Shown here piece by piece: positions 1 through 10,979 of a stretch of 64,000 nt of DNA. Positions within the stretch are counted from its first letter, which is position 1; each line of letters starts with the position of its first letter. The stretch is from the NCBI GenBank assembly GCA_973895155.1, contig OZ316895.1:21328001-21392000 (forward strand). The letters run 5' to 3'. The notes below the pieces were generated by a model, which did no database searches, was not told the DNA's origin, and saw nothing but the letters and a program-made list of their open reading frames with translations. Source of the DNA: Marsupella aquatica (Eukaryota; Marchantiophyta). The position numbers and the translations under genes are program-made.

Positions 1-278
1 GGTTCGCAAGTCTGGAGAAATGTCTGCATTGGTTGGAATGTTATTAAGCAGAACTTGAGGCCTATTGCACCCGCACACCTTGAGGAATGGTTGGACCTCC
101 CACTCTGGCGCCCGCATCTAAATCACATATGTGCTAATCAAGCAAAATGTTCTCGGAACCCTCAACGGCGAATCAGGAGGGCTGGAATTAGGCAGATGCG
201 AGACGTCACGACATTGGAGGGGACCTTCATCCAGTGGGAGGATGGCCCTAATAGGATTTTTCCAGGGAATTGTGTCAC

Positions 279-1575
279 GGCCCCTGGGCCCTCAGCGTTA
301 CTAATGCAGGGAGGACGTGCGAACAACGCAAGGGTATTTTTAATGTAATGCAAACTAATTTTTATAATATTTTTTAAAGTAGGCAACATCCATGTATATA
401 CATTCATCACAATATTAGTAATAAGGCTCTTATCAAATACATGTCACATTAATCTTATGCAAGGGTACCTAAAATGTCAAGGACATGTGTCACTATATGG
501 TTGGCACACATGTCATCACTTCATTGGCACACATGTCTATATAGTAAATCAGACATTTAATTATTTATCCTCTTAAGGCAAGTTTGGTTTCATGGGCTTG
601 CATGGTAGACTTGTTTACCCGCATGTGTTAAGTTGGGAGTTAAGTAAATGTTGGGCCAGGATTTGGGGGCCCAACTCGTTTGGGGTTCTGGGATTGATGG
701 GGACCCATGAATCAATCCCACATAGACAAACAAGATTACTTTTGAATTCCCTCCAATCAAATGGCCAGGTATGAGGCCAGGTGTGTTTGTGTGTGGGGTG
801 GTGTACTCCCTTGATCATTGGGTTGGGGGGGGTACCCAATGCTCACAGTTGTTTGATTGCAGAGATGGCAGGAAAATTACCCACCATGTCTAAGTAACAA
901 TTTCAGGCAAAGGAGATTTGATGGTATTACTCTCCACAATTTTCAGTAGTCATTTTTTGTATTATTAGTACTTTGTGTCTAGAATATATATGATTAATGT
1001 GTGGTTTGATGTGTCAGGTTGCATGAAAGAAGTTGCCAAAAACTCTACTTATCATTTGGTGTTAATGGTTGATGTCATACCATTCTTAGTCAAGATAGAA
1101 TAATTTAGCAATTGGAGTTTACATAAGTAGTATATATGCAATTATTCCTCCAAGGATATAGCATAGTATAATAATGCCTTTGTACTAGTTCAGTTTATCT
1201 CTATGAGGTCTACAAGTTGCCTGAGTTATAGTCATATACTCTAGGAAGAACTATAAATCTTTAGTACTAATTTTGTTATGATCTATATAAAATATGTACC
1301 ATGAACATCAGCGTAACATAATATTCCCCTATGCAAAATAGAATCTTTTATGTTTCACTATGATATTTACAATTTTTAAAAATTCAAGTGTTTTTTTAAT
1401 TCCTTGAAAAACTCTATTATAATTTACAAAAGGATAAATTTTTATAGGAAAAAATAATGTTTTTACATTAACAAGGGATTTTTTTTTGTGAACAAAAATA
1501 TTAAGAAGGGGTACACGGGGGGTGTCTGTTCTCAGGGGGGTTCACTTAATATAGTAAGAGTGAGGGCCCAGGGGC
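279..1575. mobile_element. Non-autonomous TIR DNA element (about 1.3 kb) inserted in the LINE
   Basis: The left end GGCCCCTGGGCCCTCA (279-294) is the exact reverse complement of the right end (1560-1575). The match continues imperfectly inward (GTTACTA against CTTACTA). The flanks are CAC at 276-278 and CAC at 1576-1578, so one reading is a 16-bp TIR with a 3-bp target duplication. An alternative is a longer duplication CACGGCC (276-282 and 1576-1582) that overlaps the TIR. Removing the element rejoins the LINE reading frame without a shift. The interior is AT-rich and has no transposase ORF. The superfamily is not assigned; a 3-bp duplication would suit Harbinger- or CACTA-type elements, but the duplicated bases are not the usual ones. 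Confidence 0.65.
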
Positions 1576-1591
1576 CACGGCCTATAGACAA

Positions 1592-2692
1592 TTGATTGCC
1601 AATCTGGTTCGTGTGCCCAACATTCATGGTAATCCTCGACAGCGCATCCCGGTCTTCATGGAGGCGAGACTACAAAATGGAACGCATTTCATATGGGAGT
1701 ACAAGCTTCAACGAAATCATACGACTTCCAACTGGCAACTTTTCCCTGAGGCAGCGACCCCTCTGAGAACCTTTAGTGTCAGTAACGGGGCCCTTCGCAA
1801 GCTGGAGCACTCTGCTCCCCCGCTCGATACCTTGCTGCACCGAGTGGTGATTCGCTCAGACAAAAGGTCTGGGGTCTCGCATCAACGTATTGGGCGGCCG
1901 GTTGGCCTCCTACAGATTTTGCTGCAGCACGAATGGAAGGATGGCACCCCATTCCTGGAAACCAACACTGCTCATCTACGGGAGATTCAGGGCCCACTGC
2001 GAACCACGACACATAAGGCTCTCCGGAAGTGGGCTGAACGCTTGAATTGGAGCCCAAACCTGAAATTGTTGTGGGCTAATACTTGGCTACCCTTTTGTGC
2101 AGCGGCAGAAAACTGTTTCTTATGGCAGCTTATTTATCGGATCCCGGCTACCCAGCATTGGAGGATGCCGACACTGCCAACAACAAACCCACTAACCTGG
2201 TGCACCCGATGTGATCTCAATATACAGGAGGATCTAATACATTGTCTCTGGAGCTGCCCCATTTCTTCATCCATCTGGCGTTGGGTACAGTTCATCCTAC
2301 ATAGTGCATCCTCCACAAGGAATTCAACCATCTATCTGCAGGCTGCACACATTTTTTTGGGTGCCCCCCTCCCGGATGTTTGGGACACTCCTCTTAAACT
2401 TTGGCATACTTTGTGGGCCATTGTTGCTTGGATCCTTTGGAAGGATAGGCGTTCACATTTCATTGAGCATACTCGTTCGTGTGACCAAGTGGTCATCCGA
2501 AGATCCTGGCACCGCCTGGGGATTTACATCCGAAGAGACTGGGCCAAACAGCAATTCAAAATTAAGACCGGTAAAACCTCTTTAGGCGAAGCCAGCAATT
2601 ACATGGCCCTCAACTATGGATCTTGGGATGGATTGTGGGAAATCCATAGCGATACCCTACAAGTACCGCCAGTGCCACCCCATCCCCCATGA
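1592..2692 (+). CDS. LINE ORF2 C-terminal part with zf-RVT zinc-binding region (partial)
   Basis: This is the C-terminal part of a LINE ORF2 polyprotein. The core signature is a zinc-binding region of the zf-RVT type near codons 200-225: Cys-x2-Cys, an acidic spacer, then His-x4-Cys followed by a Trp-rich stretch. It is followed by a hydrophobic Trp-rich tail typical of plant LINEs. There is no true ATG at the left end: the first codon is TTG and the frame continues upstream across the nested insertion to base 1. It is therefore an ORF fragment and not an independent gene. No frameshift or stop is seen from 1576 to 2689, so the copy is not very old. The reverse-transcriptase catalytic motif lies outside the window. 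Confidence 0.75.
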   Translation: MIANLVRVPNIHGNPRQRIPVFMEARLQNGTHFIWEYKLQRNHTTSNWQLFPEAATPLRTFSVSNGALRKLEHSAPPLDTLLHRVVIRSDKRSGVSHQRIGRPVGLLQILLQHEWKDGTPFLETNTAHLREIQGPLRTTTHKALRKWAERLNWSPNLKLLWANTWLPFCAAAENCFLWQLIYRIPATQHWRMPTLPTTNPLTWCTRCDLNIQEDLIHCLWSCPISSSIWRWVQFILHSASSTRNSTIYLQAAHIFLGAPLPDVWDTPLKLWHTLWAIVAWILWKDRRSHFIEHTRSCDQVVIRRSWHRLGIYIRRDWAKQQFKIKTGKTSLGEASNYMALNYGSWDGLWEIHSDTLQVPPVPPHPP

Positions 2693-3048
2693 TTTAGGTG
2701 TTGGAGTCAGGAGTAGAAGCTTGACTGTAGGCTAGTAAGACTGATATTGTTTTACTTTATCACGGACCCACTGTTGGGTGCCATGCCGGCACTCCTCACT
2801 GGCCGGTCTTTGGGGTGTGCCGCTCCTTCTGTAGTAGTTAAATTTATGGTTTGGCTCCCTTCGTGCTGGGCTTGCTTCTCTTCTGGTGCCGGCCTCTCCG
2901 GTCTCATGGGCAGCTCGACCTTTGGTCCCCCCTGGGTGCCGACCCCCTTTTGTGGGCCACCCCTTTTGTATGCCGGCGTTTTGGATGAATTTAAAATTGT
3001 TTTTTTCAAGGCAAAAAAAATTGACCTCCAGATCGACTATACACTTAT

Positions 3049-4164
3049 TCAAGGGAGCGAATTCGATCGAGCCGTGAGGAAAAACACTAGAACAGAAAGC
3101 CATTGGTCGACAGTCTTCAGCTTGTGGATGAGGATTGTATCCAGTCTCAACTCGTGCGCACAATTCTGATCACCTGCTCGCTCAGGATGGTCGTAAAATA
3201 GGCCGAAGCTGGTGGCCCGGTTCTTCGCCATCCCACACCTTCGTTGAACCAGTCTCGCGTCAGCATATCCTCCACGCCTATGCTCCTGTTCCTCGGAAAT
3301 GGGGGAATCGGCAATCCACTGCACCAAATCCCAAGACACCAAATAGCCAGCTCCGGCCATGTAACCTCTGTATGGATCCTCGTTCCCGCACGGCAAGCTA
3401 TAACCATAGTAGAGATCGGTTCTCGGCAAAGGCTCGAGGGCCTTGCCGAGGCTTTCGAGGCGGATGTACGAATCATCATCCAGCTTCATCACGTAATCGA
3501 AAGTCCCGGACACCACGAGGCTTGGCAAGCTCGAGAAGAACGAGAAGGTCTTCCCATCGTTGATACTCTCCTTGCAAGTGAGCACGATGATGTCTCCGAA
3601 CGTGGCGTTGTCCCTCTCCACCTCCGTCTGGTAGTACGCCTGCCCGCCGTCCAGTGCTCCCATGATGAACCAGATGGTGAAGTCCGCGTCCTTGGACGCT
3701 GAGGCCTGGACGCCGTACGCCATTCGAAGGAGATGCCGCTGCTTGATGTTCCATGCCATCACGAAAATGCCCAGCAGAACTCTGATCTTCTTTTCTCCCT
3801 CTGGTTGTTGAGTTTCGACCAACCCGGTAATTGTTGTGTTGTTGTGGACCGAGCTGTGAGGAATGGCGGCAGGTGGCGAGAAGCTCGACATGCATTTGTG
3901 GTCGCTACAGTACTCGACGTTGTCTGCCGCTGTGGAGCTCGGAGAGAGGTACCCGGGAAAGTCTTCGCACTTGATCACGTCCTGCAGCAAGCGGTTGAGG
4001 AGCTCTGGGCTCAGGAGCAGCAGCATGTATAGGCCGAAGCCGATTGCTAGCATCAGACCAACAGCAACGTACGCTCCCACGACTGCTGAGACCAGCGGCA
4101 TACATTGCCCACATTTGGACTTTTGATCCCGTCGAGATGTCGGACTGAGTAGCTGGTTCGCCAT
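3049..4164 (-). CDS. GT31-type galactosyltransferase-like protein, single exon (371 aa)
   Basis: This is a probable Golgi glycosyltransferase of the beta-1,3-galactosyltransferase family (Pfam Galactosyl_T, CAZy GT31), transferring a sugar from a UDP-sugar to a glycan or glycoprotein. It has the type II layout: a short Cys/Arg/Lys-rich tail, one membrane segment at about residues 24-51, a variable stem, then the catalytic domain at about 127-345. The metal-binding DDD motif is in KLDDDS (residues 227-232). The YMAGAGY-VSWDLV block (268-280) is the conserved acceptor-side segment. Near residue 300, where GT31 enzymes usually have Glu-Asp, this protein has Ala-Asp. The frame extends 28 codons upstream, but the first codon there is TTG; the first ATG is at 4162-4164 in good context (ATGGCG). 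Donor and acceptor specificity cannot be told from sequence. The stop is 28 bp from the end of a tail-to-tail LINE. Confidence 0.8.
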   Translation of the reverse strand: MANQLLSPTSRRDQKSKCGQCMPLVSAVVGAYVAVGLMLAIGFGLYMLLLLSPELLNRLLQDVIKCEDFPGYLSPSSTAADNVEYCSDHKCMSSFSPPAAIPHSSVHNNTTITGLVETQQPEGEKKIRVLLGIFVMAWNIKQRHLLRMAYGVQASASKDADFTIWFIMGALDGGQAYYQTEVERDNATFGDIIVLTCKESINDGKTFSFFSSLPSLVVSGTFDYVMKLDDDSYIRLESLGKALEPLPRTDLYYGYSLPCGNEDPYRGYMAGAGYLVSWDLVQWIADSPISEEQEHRRGGYADARLVQRRCGMAKNRATSFGLFYDHPERAGDQNCAHELRLDTILIHKLKTVDQWLSVLVFFLTARSNSLP

Positions 4165-6978
4165 GATTGAATGACACTCCTCAATTTTATCAAAGCCGTC
4201 CGAGTAAACGTACGAGAGACCCTTCAGAATATATTTTTCGATCTCCAAAGTTTTTGGAAATTGATGAGCACTACAAATATGCGCCTGACTAACATTTGAA
4301 AAGAAGCTCTACTTTGGTGATAGCTCGTTAGATAATTCTTACCAACTCCACAGAGCTATGGAATTAAGGCTTACACTCTTCGATCACCATCTAGTGATTC
4401 CCCAAGTCTAAGCTTCTAAATTAAGACTTTTTGTTGTCCTGTCTAATCAACATGAATATGCCTAATCAACATCAAGTCCGAGCGGCCCGAGTTTGGCAAT
4501 CCTTTGTATATTGCCCAATTCTGAAGATTGTTCCAAGGCCCAGGATGATGTAGTGGTGATCTACGCCATTCTAAAGACTGATTATTGCGAAGGTGGAATT
4601 TATTGTCTATGTATTGATCACTGAAGTCAGGACATGGAAATATTAGCTGCAGCTCAATTTAAGTTACTGATTGATCGACAGTGAAGCTCGAATGACTTGA
4701 AATCAATGTGGATAATGCCCCACAAGTGCGCAAGTGCTAAAGCATGCGTACTTCAAAGCTCGAACTTGTCACTCCAGGATATCTACCTCATGCTCACCGA
4801 AGTTTGGACATGTAAAGGCTACTGTAACTTGGGCTACATGTATCCCACAAATCTTGTAGAGCATTGACGCACTAGAACTCTATATAACTCCAGTCTGCGT
4901 CTTTGACACCCTTACAAAACTCGCCATTCCAGCGATTCGATAGCAGCACGAGAAGTGACTACCCCTACTGCAGCTGTCTTCCTTAACAACATCAGTCTCA
5001 GCTGTGGACTTCTTGCTGGTGCATGTCCATTAATTACTCATTGCCACTGATCGAAAAGCACTTGCTTCGGCGGCACAAGACTGTCTGGTCTTGGGCGCAG
5101 TATAGTACGTAGTTTATGACAACTCGCTGACTGCGCCAGAATTATCATTTTTTCAAGCTCCTGACCAGAAATTTAGTGCTGCTTGTACATGGGACTGTTT
5201 TGAGTGGGAGAAAAGCAAGTCACTGGAATTACTCGCCACTGGCAGCTCTCCATGTTTGTTTGTCGGTTAAGTCCTGTCCAAGAAAGAGTATTCTACCAGG
5301 TAATGCTATACTTAAATGACCAATACAGCTAGATCCAGTAAGAGTCCCATGCAGCGCCAGGACGGTCCCGATGGGCTCAAACTTAAGGCCCTTTGTCTCT
5401 TGTGAGAGGTAGCATCGATCAATGTGAACTCAGGATTTTGAGCCATATGAAAATCGACATCTAACTGGTCATTGTGGGATCAGGATTAAAGCAGTTTACT
5501 TAGAGTCAGTAAGGACCCACAAAAACAAGGCAGCCGTCTTTGCATGCCATAGCCTCGTAATATTCCCCAAAGACATTGAGAATCTGGATTATCTTACTTG
5601 AAAAGTATGAGTCGTAATGACAGTGGGCCACAGTCTGAGCTGAGTCAACAACGGAGTCTCAATCTGAGAGTGCACAGGCTGGCTCGACTCATTCCAATAC
5701 ATCACCCATATAGTAAAGAAAGCTCACAGTTAAAAACTGCACTCTGACTGTCTTTTACTACTCTTGAGTCGACTTTCAATGTTCTATCCAGCCGAGAATG
5801 CCGAGAATCTTTCTTATGATTATTCGAATTTCGAAGTCCTGGATCCATTTCCAGGCTCGCACAAACTACCCATGGAGTGCTGTGATTGCCAAATCCTTTT
5901 ATATATATATGCCCAGCATGTATTGCTACGATTAAACTGATCGAAATGTTCATCGGATCGATCACCACAATAGCCCTTAATTGTCAGCTAGCTGCGGGGC
6001 GAACTGAGCCTATGCATGGGACAATATATCACAGTAAGTAGGTAAGCACTCCTCCACTCATACTCTAGCTTGCTTCCAGTCTTTAAGCAGCGTACAGGAT
6101 TGCATGTGTGTTGATGTGGGGCTGTTTAAGAATTCATGTATTCACCTTCAGTCAGTTAGAGAAAACTGTTGCGCGCCAATTCCACGGACACTACGCCAGG
6201 AGGAAAGGGCTCTCCCTGATCAGAGTTGCGATTTTTATTATACCAACTATGAGCACTTAAACTAACTAAACCATGATGTGTAAACTAGAATACCAATCAT
6301 TCACAAGCTTAATACGGGAATCAATAACTCCCCCTAATCCCCACCAAGACCAGGGTGTTGCTTGTCACCTGTTTTCCAAACAAAATTCTTCTCCCTATCC
6401 CATAAATCCAACTGGCTGGGCCTGGTCTAACCTGCTCTAAGTTAAGGAGGTGATAGCTTGTGAACTACTTTGCCCCACAGAAGGAGACCGTAAGATTCTT
6501 ACTGCAAAACGGCAATTAAGCTTTCCCATGAAAGAGTCAGATCCCTTGTCTTAAATCGGTCCATCCAGGGCCAGGGCCAGGGCCAGGGCCAGAAGGCAAC
6601 AACAGATGGGGCAGGATGGGCAGAGTATATCAAAGATACTTTAACAACTTTCAGCCACAACTAAACGAGGAAAAACAAGCGCCTCTTCAAGTCCGTTCAA
6701 GGGGCGGAAAGAAGGAACCCTGGGACTGCTCAGATAATTTTCTTTCATCAGGTGGCCCTTCTACATATGACAGCTCTCTGAAGGCAATTTCGTCTTTGGC
6801 CCAAAAAAACTCAATCATGGCAGACCCTTTCAACATTTGAATATCTCCAGCACCAGGATTTAACCCTTGTGGAACTCCACGACAAAAAGTGAATATGAAA
6901 TGCTTACAATTACACACCCGACTGCTCGTTACCCACATACATCCACCTTGGCTGGTTACGTTTCCACTCACTACTTAG
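4165..6978. other. Intergenic region, no supported gene
   Basis: This region lies between the galactosyltransferase start and the SFT2-like stop. It contains only short ORFs without recognisable similarity. A short CCAGGG-type tandem repeat sits at about 6566-6594. The 5' UTR and promoter of the galactosyltransferase gene must lie in the part next to 4165. The 3' UTR of the SFT2-like gene must lie in the part next to 6978. I see no convincing TATA box or polyadenylation signal that I would commit to. Confidence 0.4.
6566..6594. repeat. Hexanucleotide microsatellite (CCAGGG)n
   Basis: About four to five consecutive copies of the unit CCAGGG (equivalently GGGCCA) are read directly in this stretch, in otherwise non-repetitive sequence downstream of the SFT2-like gene. 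Confidence 0.9.
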
Positions 6979-9107
6979 CTATGACCCAAAGCACCTTTTC
7001 ACTGATCCGGTAAGTAAGGTGCCCACAAACGTGAGCCCTGTTGTACCACCAGGGAAGTAGGATACCATATAGTACAGCATAGCCAGCACCTGCAATGACA
7101 CAACCATCAGCCCAATATTGCAAACATTATTAAGCTGCCCACCGAGGTGGCAAGTGGGAGACAAGCCTTTGGCATAAGATAACCTGAGCCACCACATTCT
7201 TCCCTGGTAGGATCTCCATGATGCATCGTAACCCTTTGCAGATAAAGGAAGCACTGCAATGTGAAGTAGGCCCAAAACAATTGCAAACGATCTTGAAAAA
7301 AACCTTGACAAATGGAGTTACTCACCTGAATACATGCAAACACCAGGGATAGAATATAGTTGTGTAGAAACATGGAGACAAATACAGTTCCGGCCATGCT
7401 AGCCAGGAATGCGATCGTAAACGGCAATCTCTGCAACATCATGCACATTGTTATTGTTCTGAATTACAAGTATTTTGCATCCTTGGGGAATAGCCCAGGG
7501 TCTAAATGGGACAACAGAAGGGTCTCTAAATTGATTCATACTGTTCTGGAGTAGCTCTGTCAATCTATTCATGTGTCCGAAGCAATCAATTTCAAATTTC
7601 AAACTCTTATCGTATTTTTTACTCTTAATCCAGTACTCTAGTTGTAAGGCTCTGCACAAACACTAGATCAACTCTTACACCGTAAAAATCAACTAGACTA
7701 GATTGCAAACAAGAGGTCTTCATTATTGGGATGAAATGGCATTCAAAGCTTATAAAGGATTAACCAAGCGGGTGAAACACGAACTGTGTTGTTACTTTAC
7801 GTACCTCCCTTGATATCATGTGGAAAAACTGCGATTTAGGGCCTTTCAGAGCAAACATTGATCCCATTATAAACATGGAGCCAAGTGTAAACGTGATGGC
7901 AAACTTCCGGGCCATCATGGTGGGCAGGAACAGCGTAAACGCGAGGAAGACGAAAAACACTCCAACGGACATCATGAATCCAAAGTAAGTGAGGGCGGTC
8001 CTGGAAGGCAAGCTGCTTGTGGCACTCTGGACATTTCCCGGCAACTCTCTTACTTTGTTCGAAACCCTGCACCGATTCCATCCGCACAACTACTCGTCAG
8101 ATCAGCCAATTGGATAAGTATCCAAGCAGCATATCCAGCAGCCATCATCATCATCATCATCATCATCATTCCGCGAGAATTAGCTACAACTGGATGTGGA
8201 CGTCTTCTTGTTCATCAGAACTAAGTCCTGACTAATCAAGAGGAACTGCACACCACTGGAGGACTCGTCTAACCTATTCAACTATCTCGTCACAGACAAA
8301 GAAGGCATACAAAGGAATAGAATCACAACAAGGGTATACTGATAAGGAGAAAGAGTTTGAATTTCTTAAAGTGCATCTCCTAAAAGAGACTCAATTAAAT
8401 TTCAAGTGGCTCCTGGCTGTCATAACAATCTTTGCCCCGAGCTCCTGTCAGAAGATGGGCGTTACATGTTCATAAAGCTTAAATAGGAAACAGTCTACCG
8501 CGATCAACATGAACAACGAATTGAGAAGCAGAATGGGCAGTGAAGTCCGTGCAGGCTCAAGTCGGGCATAGGCTACGGAGCATAAATTTTTCAGAAAGTA
8601 TGAATCATAATGCGAAAGACTAGCACAGACCGATACAGTAAGCTACAGAGTCTGCTTATTTTCATTTTAGAATTGTATTTCACATTCAATCGAGTCCAAA
8701 AGGCAACAGGAGAGAGAAGTGGGAGGAACAGACCGATCAAGCACAAAATCTACAAGCTCAACCGCTACTAAAGATGGAGAAGTAATTGCAAAAATTACAA
8801 TTTGCGACAGCACAAGTACAAAGAGCATCGCGAACTTAGAATCTGCCATGAGAACGGACAAAACGAAACCTAAAATGTGGGTTTGAAAGGTGATAGTCAC
8901 GCACGAGGTGAAGGCTCCCGAAAACGTGTCGCTGGCAGTTTTCAAGAGAGGAGCAAACGATTCAGGAACGGCCGACTCCAAATCACGACCCGGGCCACTG
9001 GTCGATTTGGCCGCATATGAGTTCCAATCGTCCAACAGCGAACCAGGCCCCCCCTCACCATCGCTGGAGGGCCCTCCAGTAAACCATGCCTGCATCCTGC
9101 CCAGCAT
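6979..9107 (-). CDS. SFT2-like vesicle transport protein (Got1/Sft2 family), four exons, 226 aa
   Basis: This is an integral membrane protein of the SFT2 family, which acts in fusion of endosome-derived vesicles with the Golgi. Exons on the minus strand are 9107-8905, 8066-7805, 7430-7326 and 7089-6979. All introns are GT-AG and phases match. The N-terminal cytosolic part (about 1-90) has the WFTGG and LLDDWNSYAA blocks of the long plant SFT2 subclass. Four membrane helices lie at about 94-115, 122-141, 157-177 and 182-203. The conserved blocks FALKGPK, RLPFT and SYFPGG are present, and the protein ends in the usual RCFG-type tail. The start is the first ATG at 9105-9107; a second in-frame ATG at 9093-9095 would give 222 aa. 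A codon further upstream (9122) is TTG and is not a start. The gene appears complete. Confidence 0.9.
8143..8170. repeat. Trinucleotide microsatellite (CAT)n in SFT2-like intron 1
   Basis: About nine tandem CAT/ATC units lie inside the first intron of the SFT2-like gene, about 80 bp before its exon 2 acceptor. Confidence 0.9.
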
Positions 9108-9900
9108 CGATCGTCCTCTCAACCACTATAATAATTCCCTCCCCTCCTGATCGCAGGCACCAATCGTCAAATTTCTAGTCCCTCTTCACCTGATACTGAT
9201 GTCTCCACGAATTCTGTAGCATTGCCTCCCAAACCCTAGCAATTCTGTTGCTGCAAATGAGAACACACACCAATATCTTCACCCTAGACTCACAAAACTA
9301 TCTCCCCGTCTTCCTTCACAAAAGCCCTGCGACCCCAATTCTCAGATCCAAATTCCACGCCCTATGGCCCAAAGCTTCTCCTCTCCCCTGGCTGCCGCCC
9401 AATTCTCCAGATCGGAATTCGCCCTCTTCCCTCGGCGATGCGAACCTCGAGCCCGTCTGCTGACAGTAAACAACATCACAGATCATCACCACTCGGTCAT
9501 CGCAAGCTCATATCATCTCCTTCAAGTCACACAATTCCGTGACGGTCTTGAGAAAAACAACAGAGATCTGAGCTCAAAGCTCAAAGCTAAAAGCTCGAAG
9601 CTCTCCAACTGTTTCTATGATTTTGGCACTGGACGAGGGTCTATGGACGACAGGGAGCTGGAGAATTACGGAGTCGAGGTCGAGGTTGTTGGGTTGAAGA
9701 GGAAGAGGAAGAGGAAAAGGAAGAGGAGGAGCTGTAGGACCGGATTTGAACAAGTAATCATGGAGTCGGTCACATGGGTCAATCTTCGTCAGCAAGAAAC
9801 TCATCAGTTTGGATGTTGTTCTCGCTGTGAAGCAGAAGGATTAAAGGAATGAATGGGTCCTCCCTCCAACACTTCTACCTGCACCTAATCAAGGGGTCTT
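9108..9900. other. Upstream region and probable 5' UTR of the SFT2-like gene
   Basis: Read on the minus strand, this stretch is pyrimidine-rich (CTCTTCC-type runs near 9690-9730), as is common in plant leaders. A plus-strand ORF at 9364-9852 has a Lys-Arg repeat produced by the GGAAGA microsatellite. It shows no family resemblance and is not called as a gene. No TATA box is assigned. Confidence 0.4.
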
Positions 9901-9911
9901 TCCAAGAGGGC

Positions 9912-10123
9912 TTTCCAAGAAAGACACACAGAAAAAATACTCTCACTTGGGGTTTAGATGCTTGACAAAGCCCATTAAGAGGGGTCATCGTAGCGTGCAA
10001 GGAAACAGTAAAAATGTTTTCCAAGAAAGACACACAGAAAAAATACTCTCACTTGGGGTTTAGATTGATGACAAAGCCTATTAACAGGGGTCATTGTAGC
10101 ATGCATTGAAACAGTAAAAAATT
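9912..10123. repeat. Tandem duplication, 2 x 106 bp
   Basis: Unit 1 is 9912-10017 and unit 2 is 10018-10123. The first 45 or so bases of each are identical and the rest differ by scattered substitutions. The unit carries no ORF. Confidence 0.9.
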
Positions 10124-10409
10124 GACTCAAAGGAGAAAAAATTCTCACATGACCCCCCTAATTTTTCTATATCCAACTGCCTTGCTAACAACAACTAGGT
10201 TGATAACATCCATTTTTGGGACTCCTCTTTTTGCTAGCTAACACTCTAGCCATTTGGAGTCATAAAAAAACACAAAAAATATGAAAGGCAACAAAAAGCA
10301 AAAGAAATTGAAAGCCACTAGTGTCTTGCTAGCAACACTCTACTTGCTAACAAAATTCCCTTTTGCTTGCATTATACAACACCACCATTTAGAGCCTTCC
10401 ATCCATAAC

Positions 10410-10578
10410 TACCCGCAAGTCGAGGTTTTTTGTAAATGTCAATGGAATATGAATGAACCACACTTTTGGGTGGGGCTTGAGGCTCATTAAGAGCCTCTTA
10501 TACATAGCTGTCCGTGAGTCCAAGTTTTTCTAAGTGTCAATAGAATATGAATGAGCCCCACTTTAGGGTGGGGTGAAA
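10410..10578. repeat. Diverged tandem duplication, offset 98 bp
   Basis: The block around GAATATGAATGA at 10445 recurs 98 bp later, with matching flanks on both sides (a CAAGT/CGAGG-TTTTT segment before it and GGGTGGGG after it). The second copy is interrupted near 10580, shortly before the solo LTR. Confidence 0.75.
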
Positions 10579-10619
10579 ATTTAATACACTTTGGAGCTGA
10601 CAAGTTTTGAACTGGGGAT

Positions 10620-10974
10620 TGTTGATCATAGACGACATTCGCAACGGCAAGCCCATGAACCATCCAATGCACAAGAGTCGACATAGAGAGATACATGGTT
10701 CACCTCCACATGACTACATCCACGGGAACACACAAGAGCTTTACTGCACTCTAGGCCGACAGGCCATACCGAGCATCCACAGCACAAGCTCTCCCTATCT
10801 CTCAACTAGCTCCGTAACAATGAGCCTAAGTTCCACCTAGGGTCTAGCATCAGCCCTGGCTATATGCACAACAGCACGGGCAACAGCACTACCGCTAACA
10901 TTAACTAAGTCCTAACCCGAGTTAGACTAACTGTGGTTAGCTCATGAGTCACAAGACTAGAGCAATATCTAACA
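10620..10974. mobile_element. Solo LTR, copy 1 (355 bp)
   Basis: It begins TGTTGATCATAGACG and ends ATATCTAACA, giving the TG...CA ends of LTR retrotransposons. The flanking pentamers are GGGAT (10615-10619) and GGGAC (10975-10979), a target duplication with one transition. It is clearly homologous over its whole length to 55641-55983 in the same window. No internal retrotransposon sequence adjoins, so it is a solo LTR left by LTR-LTR recombination. Orientation is as read; no internal region exists to define the coding strand. Confidence 0.8.
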
Positions 10975-10979
10975 GGGAC

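Larger units (their letters stand above)
1..3020 (+). mobile_element. LINE (non-LTR retrotransposon), 3' portion, split by a nested DNA element
   Basis: The element enters from the left edge of the window, so its 5' part (endonuclease and most of the reverse transcriptase) is outside. The frame is open from base 1 to about 278 and reads like the region of plant L1-type LINE ORF2 that follows the reverse transcriptase. It resumes in a matching frame at 1576 and ends at a TGA at 2690-2692. A 3' UTR of about 320 bp follows, ending in an A-run at 3013-3020, taken as the poly(A) end. The 279-1575 stretch is a later insertion described separately. The boundary at 3020 is inferred from the A-run; the target duplication cannot be checked because the 5' end is off-window. 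Confidence 0.75.

Noticed and set aside
3135-3895. Plus-strand and other-frame ORFs over the galactosyltransferase gene
   Set aside because: They are antisense or frame-shifted shadows of a well-supported coding sequence.
9364-9852. Plus-strand ORF of 162 codons with a Lys/Arg repeat
   Set aside because: The basic repeat is a GGAAGA microsatellite. The rest resembles nothing known, and the region is the likely leader of the minus-strand SFT2-like gene.
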